56,827 nt of DNA from Microcoleus sp. FACHB-61. Lineage in GTDB: Bacteria; Cyanobacteriota; Cyanobacteriia; Cyanobacteriales; Microcoleaceae. The position numbers and the translations under genes are program-made. The notes beneath the pieces are model-generated. The model made no database searches. It saw nothing but the letters and a program-made list of their open reading frames with translations, and had not been told where the DNA came from. Where the stretch lies: contig JACJNY010000005.1 in the NCBI GenBank assembly GCA_014695295.1, positions 1 through 56,827 of the forward strand, written 5' to 3'. Positions 1-9,700 of the stretch are shown here, piece after piece (the first letter of the stretch is position 1; each line of letters begins with the position of its first letter).

Positions 1-380
1 CAAGCAACTGTGTCTCACAATGTACCTCAAGGGCATGGGACTACGAGGCATGGAACGAGTTACTGAGATCCACCATACCACTGTGATGCACGCTCATTCG
101 AGAGGCCCGACATCAACTGCCCGATGCGCCATCTGAATAAATCCCAAAGGTAGCTGAGCTCCAGGAAATGCACACCTTTGTGGGTAACAATCGCAACAAG
201 CTGTGGATTTGGGCAGCCGTCAATTCCTTTGCAAGCTGGAATTTTTGCCTGGGTGATAGGCGATCGCAGTGCTGCCACCTTCAAGTGGTTGTGGAGTTTT
301 GTCAAAAGCTGGCAATGTTTCTTTTATCCTGTTTGGATGAACGCCGGACTGACTTGCAGATTACCCTTGCATAACTGAAG
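1..380 (+). pseudogene. IS1-family transposase remnant
   Basis: Three plus-strand frames together give recognisable IS1-family transposase sequence: first KQLCLTMYLKGMGLRGMERV with EIHHTTVMH, then TFVGNNRNKLWIWAAVN, then FAWVIGDRSAATFKWLWSF. The order and spacing match the cyanobacterial IS1-like transposase (helix-turn-helix, then DDE region), but a stop after QLPDAPSE near 145 and at least one frameshift near 235 break it. The 5' part lies outside the window and the C-terminal part is not recognisable after about 380. It is a dead copy. No terminal inverted repeat is visible on this side. Confidence 0.8.
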
Positions 381-874
381 CACATCAAGATGGTTGAACT
401 AGAAACACATAACCTCTGTCCGCTAACCAATGAGGTTGAAGAGTGCATATTGGGCGATCGCATTTTTAACAGTGGGATTATGCGAGATCCCTCATAGCAG
501 AGCGAGGCTATTGGAAAGCAGCGATTGCCCGCTCTGCACGTCCTTAACCTGCTACCCATCACCCGCACCGCGTTTTTGGTACGGTTGGCAACACCAGCGA
601 TACTTCCCCCGACACTTACGCCGTGCAGAGTTCTGAGGCAAGCTTATCATGTGGTTGCCACAGCATTTTCGGTTCCTAGGAATAGCTTTGTACGGTTTTC
701 TTCAATGCCAATTAATTCTGATTCTTTCACGCTCATTCGGGCAAATACGACCAACTCAGTAGGGTTCTCCTGACTGTTCCTCCCACTTAAAAAGCGGCAT
801 CATGATAACTGTAAGCAATGAGCTTCAACCCAAACAAACTCATAAAGCTTTACCAATCTTTGAGGTGACAGATT
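381..874. other. Intergenic stretch, no convincing gene
   Basis: Short open frames here lack ribosome binding sites and resemble nothing I recognise. The region probably contains decayed DNA continuing from the IS1 remnant and the upstream region of the heat-shock gene. I looked for a CIRCE operator before the heat-shock gene and did not see one. Confidence 0.5.
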
Positions 875-1357
875 ATGTTGATGCGCTATTGGCAACCCTT
901 CACGGAAATTGAAACGATCCGCCAGCAACTCGATAAAGCTTTTGACCAACTGGCAAAAACGAGAGATAATTCAGAAACCACTTGGATGCCGGCTGTGGAA
1001 TTGGTTGATGCTGGGGACAACTTCGTATTGAAAGCGCAACTGCCTGGAATTGACCCCAAAAATATTGACGTTCAAGTCAGTCGCGAAGCAATTTCTATCT
1101 CTGGCGAACGCCGCTACGAAAACACAGAAGAAAAATCTGGCTACGTCCGCTCTGAATTCCGCTATGGCAAATTCCACCGGGTGCTTCCCTTGCCCGCACC
1201 GATTCAAAACGACTCTGTGCAAGCTGAATGCAAAGATGGCATTCTAACGCTAACTCTGCCCAAAGTAACTGAAGCTCGCAATAAAGTCGTGAAGATTAAT
1301 TTAGCCCAAATTGCTGGAGCTTCAACGAATCCAGCTTTGGAACAGGCTAACCAATAA
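875..1357 (+). CDS. hspA: Small heat-shock protein, Hsp20/alpha-crystallin family
   Basis: This is a 160-residue ATP-independent chaperone of the Hsp20 family, expected to hold unfolding proteins in the cytoplasm. The alpha-crystallin domain spans roughly residues 37-145: PAVELVDAGDNFVLKAQLPG, then the beta-strand region with ISISGERRYE, and the terminal strand GILTLTLPK containing the conserved A/G-x-L motif. The N-terminal WQPFTEIETIRQQLDKAF resembles that of cyanobacterial HspA. Length is normal. ATG at 875 is preceded by GAGGTGA (862-868) at good spacing; ATG at 881 is an alternative two codons in. It stands alone and has no evident link to the downstream biosynthetic locus. Confidence 0.93.
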   Translation: MLMRYWQPFTEIETIRQQLDKAFDQLAKTRDNSETTWMPAVELVDAGDNFVLKAQLPGIDPKNIDVQVSREAISISGERRYENTEEKSGYVRSEFRYGKFHRVLPLPAPIQNDSVQAECKDGILTLTLPKVTEARNKVVKINLAQIAGASTNPALEQANQ

Positions 1358-2289
1358 CGATCGGCGTTTGGTGTAACGAATGGTGAACTCAGTACGCAGA
1401 AAGCTGTGCTTAATTGAATGAGGCAAATTTTCCAAAATTGAGCCTGATTGGATTTACCTAACAACAACGGAATTGGAAAAGCTGATACCGGGAGCTACAC
1501 TTGCTCTCGGTATTCTTTATTTCGGGAAGCCTTAAAAAAGCTACCTACACGTGCTGTGAACTCGCACTGATTTCAGTTAGTCTGGCAAAAAAATTCACGC
1601 TGGTCGGCACAAATTTCATTGAGTCTGCGAACCTACACAACATTGGCGATCGCATTCACTACAAACCGACTCAAGTATATCAAGGTTTTAAATCGGCTGT
1701 CAACTTGTGGGTTCACGCTTTCGGTTGAAGGTTAGGTGTGATGGCGCTCGCCCGTGTCCAGGATGGCGCTCAGCATTAATCGTAGGTCGTCATAGCTGGC
1801 GATCGCTCTCACACCATCTGCTAGTTGCATAAGTCCTAGGGTAATTACCCAAAATATGTACGGTTATGTCCCCTCCACAGCGCTATGAGCTAGATACCAT
1901 TAGAAAAGCGTCTAAATAATTCGTAATTGTTAAGTCGCAATTCGTAATTACAATTAGTAGGGTCTTCCACTCCTGAATAATTTGTGAGTGTTAATTCGTA
2001 ATTCGTAATTAGGAGTTTTAATTACAAATGTCGGATGTGTAATCAGTAATTACAATTGGTGGGGTTATACCTATAAAATTGCCAATATCGGATTGCAAAT
2101 TAGTAATTTTTGGCTCAAGACAAGCATCAAATATGTATAAAAACCCCGATCTAAATGATGTAGGAAATATAAATTTTTCTGGATTCTTTTGATCGCGAGT
2201 CGGTTAGCTCTTACGGTCTTACGTATATTTATTTATGCTAAAAAACTACTCACTTCAAGTTAACACCAAATAATAAAAAGATTTTAACC
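1358..2289. other. Long intergenic region with GTAATT-type repeats
   Basis: No supported gene in about 930 bases. From about 1911 to 2115 there are many copies of a short AT-rich motif (TAATTCGTAATT and variants such as CAGTAATTACAATT) in both orientations, partly tandem. On the minus strand 1732-1830 encodes a 32-residue frame (MQLADGVRAIASYDDLRLML and on) that may be a gene fragment, but it is too short to assign. The stretch just before 2290 would hold the promoter of the GDSL gene. Confidence 0.5.
1911..2115. repeat. Cluster of short TAATTCGTAATT-type repeats
   Basis: At least five degenerate copies of a 10-12 base motif built on CGTAATT/AATTAC lie within about 200 bases, including an immediate tandem at about 1994-2014. 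The composition is much more AT-rich than the flanking genes. This looks like a simple intergenic repeat array; I infer no function. Confidence 0.55.
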
Positions 2290-3174
2290 GTGTTGAAAAA
2301 AACGTTTTTTGCAGTAATTATTGCGCTTTTATCATTTATGGTTGCACTCATCGTATCAGCTCAAAGTTCTGAGGCTGTCAATCAACTCTATGTATTTGGG
2401 GACAGCCTTTCGGATATGGGCATGGTGTTTCGAGCGAGCGGGGGCCAATATCCCCCTCGTTCGACTTACTTTCAAGGGCGTTACTCGAATGGTAAGGTTT
2501 GGGTAGAGTATCTTGCCGATCGCCTAAAGTTGCCGCCTGAACGAGTCACTAATTTGGCCTATGGAGGTGCAACAACCCAAAGCGATCGCAATAGCCTTGT
2601 CCCTGGTTTGTTAGCGCAAGTTGAGTCATGGACTAACTCCCAAAAACAGGCAAATCCTCATGCGCTGTATGTACTGTGGGCGGGTGCTAATGACTATTTG
2701 CAGGGGGCAAATAATGCGAATCTTCCCGTTGAAAATGTGGCGAGGGCGATCGCGTCTCTTGCTGGTATGGGTGCCAAAAATATCTTGGTAGCAAATTTAC
2801 CAGATTTGGGGCAGTTACCAGCGACGCGAACAGGCGTTAATTCGGCAAGGCTCACTGCATTAACACAAGCACACAATCAGGGTTTGAGGAGAGCGGTTAA
2901 GGTATTAAGTCAACAGCATTCTGGCTTAAAAATTGCCACTCTGGATGCTAATGCACTTTATCGGGAAGCGATCGCAAATCCGGCTAAATATGGCTTGACT
3001 AATGTGACGAGTGCGTGTTTATCGGGTGGAGGTGCTTGTGGTAGTCCCGAGCGATTTTTGTTTTGGGACGGCATTCATCCGACGACGGCCGCACACAAGA
3101 TTTTGGGGGAGGCAGCGTCGGCAATCGTGCAGGAGAGCGGCATGATTAAATCTGAATCCGGGACGCTTCGGTAA
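2290..3174 (+). CDS. Secreted GDSL/SGNH-type lipase/esterase
   Basis: This 294-residue protein is a GDSL-family hydrolase (SGNH superfamily), expected to hydrolyse ester bonds outside the cytoplasm. A hydrophobic signal peptide covers about residues 1-29. Block I is YVFGDSLSDMG with the nucleophile Ser (about residue 39). Block II has LAYGGATT, block III has LWAGANDY with the oxyanion Asn, and block V has FWDGIHPTTAAH with the catalytic Asp and His. Length fits the thermolabile-haemolysin/phospholipase-like branch of the family. The start is GTG at 2290, with TTG at 2293 possible. Substrate is unknown and nothing ties it to the NRPS operon. Confidence 0.9.
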   Translation: MLKKTFFAVIIALLSFMVALIVSAQSSEAVNQLYVFGDSLSDMGMVFRASGGQYPPRSTYFQGRYSNGKVWVEYLADRLKLPPERVTNLAYGGATTQSDRNSLVPGLLAQVESWTNSQKQANPHALYVLWAGANDYLQGANNANLPVENVARAIASLAGMGAKNILVANLPDLGQLPATRTGVNSARLTALTQAHNQGLRRAVKVLSQQHSGLKIATLDANALYREAIANPAKYGLTNVTSACLSGGGACGSPERFLFWDGIHPTTAAHKILGEAASAIVQESGMIKSESGTLR

Positions 3175-3350
3175 ACCATTGTAAGGCTTTTCGGGCGATC
3201 GCCACAAGAACGGTATGAGGCCCGTCAAACTGATGATACAGCATTTCATAACCTGTATGATTTTTACGATTGTGCTAAGGGAGGGCATCAAATTTAGATG
3301 CCACTCCCCAGATGCACGACTATTCTTGCGGAGCGACAATATATTCGCAC

Positions 3351-3762
3351 TCATACGCCTCTGTACCCGACGCAGGCGTCAAACGGTGCAACCACTAGGG
3401 GAGCGGTAGGAGCTGCCATTAACACCCGCAAATCTGACCTGGAAATCGCTTTGGCTGTATCAATCAAATAGCGGATATCGCACTTGAGACGAAACTCACA
3501 GCCCCATAGTTTGGCATCAATACTCTCAGTTCCTGAACTGAGAGTATTGTTGAGTGATGCTCGCACTTGTTGGGCATCTAAATCGAATTCTAAAATAGCT
3601 GTTACGTGAGACTTGTCGCTGTGAGAAGCTAACCTCTCTAAGGCTTTTAAAAAGCTCAGCATCTCAATCACCACTTGATGGCAAAATTGATGTCGATAGG
3701 GAGCGATAATTTGGTCGCAAACTGGATATTGCCCTGCGAGTAACTTCGCTGTTAACCGCTAA
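3351..3762 (-). pseudogene. Decayed or partial hypothetical ORF
   Basis: A minus-strand frame stays open from about 3762 to 3351 (about 136 codons) and reads as a plausible mixed alpha/beta protein (YPVCDQIIAPYRHQFCHQVV, later LEFDLDAQQVRASLNN), but no ATG with a ribosome binding site starts it. A TAG closes it upstream near 3763. Below 3351 another minus frame continues with protein-like sequence (GYEMLYHQFDGPHTVLVAIA, about 3190-3250) with stops between. I do not recognise the family. It looks like an old gene broken by frameshifts next to the IS630 insertion at 3824. Confidence 0.35.
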
Positions 3763-3823
3763 TTTTTCCACTCGGATGCGACAAAATTACTAGGTGGCTC
3801 GGGCAAACTTTCAGAGTAAATCA

Positions 3824-4845
3824 TACAGCGGTTACCGCTGTTATGAGGTACGTTGGATGAGTGAATACTCAAAGCCTATGAAATCATATTCTCTCGATCG
3901 AGCGAAAAAAATAGTGACAGCACACTTGGCAGAAAAGATCTTAATCAGAAAAGTGGCTGCCAGGTTTGGTGGAGCGTAAAAGCCTAGTACAAAAACTGGT
4001 GAAACAGCAACAAGCTGAGGGTAAGTTACAACCGAAACAGAGAGGGAAACCACAATTGAGTGATCTCACCAATGCAGAGGCTGAAGTTAAAGCATTGGTG
4101 GCGGCCCATGACTGATGCAACTTTGGTTGAGTTGTGTGAATTATTGGCACAGCAAACTGGAAATTGGGTGAGTCGGAGTGCCCTAAGCCGCTACCTACAA
4201 AAATTAGGACTCAATCGTAAAAAAAACCTGGTACAGTAGCCAAGCAGGGACAGAAAGAGTCCTAAAATTCAGAGAGGAGTATTGGGTAAAAATCAAAGAT
4301 GTCCAACCTGAAAACGAGCGTATTTCTGGGCGAAACCGGAATTATGCGCTCGTTTGAAGAGAACTCATGCCCGCTCACAGGTGGGAACAAGAGCCTGTGA
4401 TTTCAAACTATTTTACCCGGCTGCTAAAGTGAAAGTTATTGGTGCTATTAGCTTTTTTCAAAGTGCTAGCAGTAATGACCTTGAATGATTCAATGGACGG
4501 AGCAGCATTTTCTGTATTTATCGAGCGTTGTTTATGCCCTCAATTATGGAAAGGAGCGCTAGTCGTGATGGATAATTTACCAGCTCATCAATTTGCGCCG
4601 ATTCAACCAATGATTGAAGCTGTGGGTGCGCGTGTTATTTATTTATCCCCCTACTCTCCTGATTTTAATCCCATTCAACTCTGGTGGTCACAGCTTAAAT
4701 CTTTTTTGCGAACTTTTGCTCCTACGACCCCATCCATGATTGATAGAATCATCGCGGTTGCCCTCCACTTAATCAATCCTGTACATTTAAAAAATTGGTT
4801 TACTAAGTCTTGCTACTGTACCTCTTAACAGCGGGAACCGCTGTA
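3824..4845 (+). mobile_element. Degenerate IS630-family element with both ends visible
   Basis: The left end from 3824 (TACAGCGGTTACCGCTGTTA) matches the reverse complement of the right end at 4845 (TACAGCGGTTCCCGCTGTTA) with one mismatch in the first 20 bases, and similarity continues to GAGGTAC. Each end contains its own short palindrome around CAGCGG/CCGCTG. Both ends begin with TA, the target dinucleotide used by the IS630/Tc1-mariner superfamily. The ~1.02-kb length is normal for the family. The transposase inside is broken, so the copy should be immobile by itself. Confidence 0.85.
3857..4828 (+). pseudogene. IS630-family transposase, frameshifted
   Basis: Reading across frames gives a normal IS630 layout. 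An N-terminal helix-turn-helix (MKSYSLDRAKKIVTAHL, then IRKVAARFG) stops at about 3979. A second frame carries SLVQKLVKQQQAEGKL and PKQRGKPQLSDL, a third TLVELCELLAQQTGNWVSRS. The C-terminal DDE part (4439-4828) has VVMDNLPAHQ and LSPYSPDFNPIQLWWSQLK, the second Asp and final Glu-equivalent region (here Q-L-W-W rather than the usual I-E-x-x-W). At least three frameshifts separate the segments. It is a pseudogene. Confidence 0.85.
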
Positions 4846-4883
4846 AGATTAATTCTAGCCTTTGGCTTCTCAAGGCTTGAGAC

Positions 4884-5108
4884 TCACTGGGGTGATTGGG
4901 TAAGAAAGTGATGCAACCCTTGGGCGTTTTCTAGCCCGGTGAGTTCTGCAATTGCTGGTAGCGTCTTACGTTTAAGATCAGAAATTATACCAGCATGAAA
5001 GTGGGTAAAAGCTTCAAAGCTTCTAACTTCTGGAAATAGATTTATGTAATAACTACAATACTCATCAATCACTTTCAAGGTCGAATTAGCTTGGCTAGGC
5101 TTAACCAT
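4884..5108 (-). pseudogene. IS701-family transposase N-terminal fragment
   Basis: This 74-residue frame (starting MVKPSQANSTLKVIDEYC, with FPEVRSFEAF and KRKTLPAIAELTGL, ending LHHFLTQSP) matches the N-terminus of cyanobacterial IS701-family transposases, which are normally around 400 residues. It stops at 4884, 39 bases from the IS630 right end, and the catalytic DDE region is absent. It is a truncated remnant. Confidence 0.75.
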
Positions 5109-5513
5109 AGACCCACTTAAGGTTTGAGAGATTTTCCTCTATTATACTCTGCCGCTTAGTGATAGAAGAGGGGTATTATGAGACAAACACCTATGACTGA
5201 TGACTATTCAGTGTAAGCGAATATCCTTTTCCCTTGAAACTGCCACATCATCTACAGCGATCGTTACTCTAGCAATCACTAAGATGCCAGTATCGATTAA
5301 AGGAGTGTTTATAAAGGGGTAAATCTTGACCGCTATGTTTGAGAGCCGACAATGAGAATCAGGCCCAATAAACTACCATTTTTTCAGAGGGGTCTGAGGG
5401 CTATGTCCTTGATTATATCAAGCTTTTGACTCTTGTTGTCACCCCGTCAGATTCTAAGGTTCGGTAACGCCCTTCAAGATTTTAAGTTCAGCCGTTCTCC
5501 GGTAAGGGGAACT
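5109..5513. other. Region downstream of the NRPS operon, no gene seen
   Basis: About 400 bases between the IS701 fragment and the end of the aldo/keto reductase gene. Only tiny open frames are present. A 6-base stem (AAGTTC/GAACTT, about 5486-5516) lies at the end of the operon, but it lacks a clear U-tract and I do not call it a terminator. Confidence 0.4.
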
Positions 5514-6671
5514 TCAATTTCCGTTTAACACTTGAACAATTGAATCAGTAAGTTCCTGAAAGCTTGCTCTCCCAAGTCGCGGGACAGCAGCAAGGGCTAG
5601 GTTTTCTTCTATATGTTTTGGCGCTTTCATCCCTACAAGGGCACTCAGGAGGCCAGGGGCGCTCCTGGTATATTGGAGCGCCCGCTGGCAGTCTGTCTGC
5701 AAGCGATCGCCAAAGGCAGAAGCAATCTTTTCTGGGATCTGACCGATAACCTGCGCTTGACACAGCGACATACTGGCGATCGCGGAAATGCCTAAGCGAT
5801 CGGCAGCTTCCAATACTGAGACTTGTTCTCCTTTGATTGTTTGAGTTGGGCTTAGCACCGCTTCCGGCATCCCCATATTCAAAGGAAGCTGGATAAACCG
5901 AAACCGATCCTCTTTGTTCCCAGCTACTTCCCGAGCAAGAAATTTCGCACGCGCCAGATCAATATGATCCCTTTGAGTTGGAGGTACGCGGAAAGCATTC
6001 CAAGTTGCCAGACCGTAATTGGCAATTTTTCCAGCTAAAACTGCACCTTCAAGTACCTCAAAAACCTCTCGCAACCGATTGTAAAAAGTATCGGGTTCAA
6101 CTTGAGAAAGTAGCTTTTCGGGATTGTGAAGATAGTAGACATCGATTGTCTCAATGCCGAGGTTGGCGAGGCTCCAATTAAGCTGATCTTGAATGTATTC
6201 TGGGTGGATGCAGTAACGCTCCGCAGCCAAATCTGCCATGCTGACAGTAGAGTTGTTTGGCTCGACGTACTGCTGATAAAACCACTCTACATGGTTTGGA
6301 GTTGGATGCGGAACAACGCCGCCTTTCGTACAGATAATTAGTTCATCTCTTGAGGCTTTTCCCGATTCCAGGAGACGCCGGATAGCCTTTCCGACACTCC
6401 GCTCTCCGTACTGGTAGCGGTAGTTGATTGCTGAGTCAATTACGTTGGCACCCCGCCGAACCGATTCAACTACAGCATCCGCCACAAGAGTGTCAGTATA
6501 CTCATCTGGTTCGCCAAGGTAAGTGCCAATTCCAATCGAGCTGGCAACGAGCGAACCAGTTTCTCGGAAGTGATCGGCTGCACAATTTTTGTTGTGCCGT
6601 TCCATGTAACGCCGCGTTCCTTCTGCGGTAGCTCTGCCTGCGATCGCGATCGCATTACTACTTTCTAACAT
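5514..6671 (-). CDS. Aldo/keto reductase, last gene of the NRPS operon
   Basis: This is an NADPH-dependent aldo/keto reductase of about 385 residues. The catalytic tetrad is visible: Asp and Tyr in VIDSAINYRYQYGERSVGKA, Lys in ELIICTKGG, His in DVYYLHNPE. The ATG at 6671 (MLESSNAIAI) is preceded by GAGAAGG and fits the family's N-terminus; a TTG at 6761 in the same frame would add 30 residues that look unstructured. It follows the reductase-terminated NRPS by about 120 bases. I infer that it reduces the released peptide aldehyde to an alcohol, or works on another carbonyl of the product. A housekeeping role carried along in the operon is the alternative. Confidence 0.88.
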   Translation of the reverse strand: MLESSNAIAIAGRATAEGTRRYMERHNKNCAADHFRETGSLVASSIGIGTYLGEPDEYTDTLVADAVVESVRRGANVIDSAINYRYQYGERSVGKAIRRLLESGKASRDELIICTKGGVVPHPTPNHVEWFYQQYVEPNNSTVSMADLAAERYCIHPEYIQDQLNWSLANLGIETIDVYYLHNPEKLLSQVEPDTFYNRLREVFEVLEGAVLAGKIANYGLATWNAFRVPPTQRDHIDLARAKFLAREVAGNKEDRFRFIQLPLNMGMPEAVLSPTQTIKGEQVSVLEAADRLGISAIASMSLCQAQVIGQIPEKIASAFGDRLQTDCQRALQYTRSAPGLLSALVGMKAPKHIEENLALAAVPRLGRASFQELTDSIVQVLNGN

Positions 6672-6794
6672 AAAAATCTTTTGCCTTCTCTTAAATAAAC
6701 TAATCAGGACTTCCGCAAATCTAAGTGATGCTTCATTTAAAATCCTCCTCAAAGTGAGCAAGGTAGAAACGCGATCGCTCGCGCCTCTACATTT

Positions 6795-9700
6795 TTAGAC
6801 CAGATGTTTGGGAGCCTCTATTAACTGGCGATCGACGAGATAGGAAAAATAAGTCCGAAACAAACTCGCATCCGCTTGCGGGCAGATAATGTCCGTTCCA
6901 GAAAGTCCCTTCAACGCATTCTGGCAATCGAATTGCAGCGTGGCAGATTTAGCCATTTCTGCTTCCGAAACTTTTTCGGAGAAAAGACCGACAAGCGGAT
7001 ACAACGCATTTTCTGGAGAAGATCCAGCGCGATTGATTATTTCTGCTTGCCAAGTCTCAGAAGAAACTCGTTTGATTGGATAACCCATTGAGCAAATCCA
7101 GCCAAGCAATTCACTCATCTGAAAGGACTGAGGGTTGACCAAATGAAAAGTCTTTCCGAGCAATTCTTTTTGGATCGAAAGATGAACGATCGCTCGGCTC
7201 ACATAGTCAACAGGCGCTACATTCATCAGCTTATCACCATCGGGCGCACATCCAAGTTGCACGCAACCAGCGATTAACCTGTACAGTAAGTCACTGGGAT
7301 TGCAGGCCCCTGTTTTGCTGTCCCCAGAAATGCGGCCTGGCCTGTAAATGGTAACAGGAATCCCGCGAGCGCGCGCGACCTCTACTAACTTTTCTGCCAC
7401 CCATTTAGTCTGAGTGTAAGCGCCTTTTAGACCCTCTCCCGGAGTGAGTTCATCCTCCTCTCGCACCACCTTAATCCGAGATTCTCCCATTGCCGAGAAA
7501 ACGGAAATCGTAGAAATTAAATGGACTGGTTTTAGCTTACTTTGACTCGCCAATCTCAGAACTTCCTGCGTCCCCAAAACGTTAGCGGGTTTGAGAACCG
7601 AGTAGGGATAAGTAAACTTGACAAACGCGCCATTGTGGTAAATGACATCAATTTTACTGGCTAAAACTCGGAACTGCTCCTCGGAAAGCCCCAAAAGTGG
7701 TTGAGACAAATCTCCAGAAATTGGTATAATTCGCTCGCTGCTGCTTTCATCCCAAATTAAATAGGATTCGAGGCTGCTTTGAATCCGCTTTTTAGCTGAT
7801 TCTGAATCGGCAGAACGGACTAGGCAATAAATTTCTGCTTTAGTTTGTTGCAAGAGGTCGCGGAGTAAAAAGGCTCCCAAAAAGCCCGTCGCCCCTGTTA
7901 AGAAAATGCAAGCTGGTTCAGTTTTTGGCTCGCTCAATGGAGTTGCAGCGCGAATTGCCGGATCTAAAACAACTTCAGCGTTAATATCGAAACTTGCAGT
8001 GCGATCGCCCGCAGAATCCGCCCCATGCTTCACCTCAATATTCTTTGCTAAAGCAGCGATGGTAGGCGCTTCAAATAAACGGCGCAAGGGCAATTCCTTT
8101 TGGAAAGCATCTCTTACCTTTGCTAGCAACTGAGTAATCAGTAATGAATGTCCCCCCAAATCAAAGAAATTGTCATAAATCCCCACTTTTTCCAGCCCTA
8201 GGAGCTGGGCCCAAATCTCAGCAAGCATTTTCTCAATGGGAGTGCTAGGAGCCACAAAAGTATCTGCTAAATCGGCTCTCGCCGCCTCCGGCGCTGGCAG
8301 CGCCCGCCGGTCTATTTTTCCATTAGCAGTGAGGGGCAATGCTTTGATTACGACAAAAGCAGAAGGAACCATGTAGTCGGGCAGTTTTTCTTTTACAAAT
8401 GACCGCAGCTCGTTAATAGCGATCGCTGATTCCCTCGCGGCTACAACATAGGCCACTAAGCGCTGATTCCCCGGTTCATTTTCCAGTAGCAAAACTACTG
8501 CTTCGCGCACAGCGGAATGTTGAGATAGCGCTGCTTCAATTTCCCCCAATTCAATGCGGAACCCTCGCAGTTTAACTTGGCTGTCGATCCGCCCTAAAAA
8601 CTCAATATTTCCGTCCGGCAAATACCGAGCTAAATCTCCGGTTTTATACAGACGCGCTCCTGGTTCGGCGTCGAAGGGGTTGAGGATGAATTTTTCTGCT
8701 GTTAAGTGGGGTTTGTTTAGATAGCCGCGAGCTAAAGAAGCACCGCCGATGTATAACTCGCCGGACACGCCAATGGGAACTGGCTGCAAGTGCGAATCAA
8801 GTAAATAAATCTGCGCGTTATTGATAGGGCGACCGAGAGGAACTGTCTCAGAAATGCAATTTTCTCGGTCTTCGATGGGATAAGCCAGCACGCCTACGGT
8901 TGCTTCTGTTGGCCCGTAATGGTTGAAGAGTGAACAGTCTGGGGCGTATTTCTGAATAGTTTCGAGCAAATTCCAACTTAAGGCCTCGCCGCCAAGGATT
9001 AATCGCTTTTTCGGCAAAACCTGCGCCGGAGCAGAAGCAGTTAATAAAGCTTTTAGATGGGAGGGAACGATTTTGAGACAGTCAATGGAATGCTGCTGAA
9101 AGTAAGCAGCGATCGCCTCTGGATCGGTGGCGCGTTCCTGGGAAATTATGTGAAGGCTTCCTCCCGTACATAAAGCTGGAAAAATTACTGTATTTCCTAA
9201 GTCTGCAGCCAAGGTAGAAACGGTTGCGAAACTGGCACCTGATGGCAGGTTTAGCCGTTCCTGAATGCTGTAGAGGTAATTGACGAGCGATCGGTGTTCA
9301 ATTGCCACTCCCTTTGGCGTGCCAGTGGAACCGGAAGTGTAAATGACATAAGCTAAATTTTGACCAGAGAGAGGGGGAGAGGGAGAGGGGGAGACAGAGG
9401 GAATTTCTGCGTCTAAGCAAACGATTTTTGCCTGAGTTTTTGGCAAGTTTCCGATTAGCTGTTGTTGCGTTAATAGCACTGCCACTCCGGCATCCTGCAA
9501 CATCAAGGCGAGGCGCTCTTTTGGCATGGCCGGATCGAGCGGCAAGTACGCGCCGCCTGCTTTGAGAATGCCGAGCATTCCGGCGATCGCCTCTAAAGAG
9601 CGATCGACGCAAAGGGCGACAATCACCTCTGGCTTGACACCTAATTGCTGCAAGTAATGGGCGATTTGGTTAGCGCGGGCGTTGAGTTCGCTGTAGGTAA

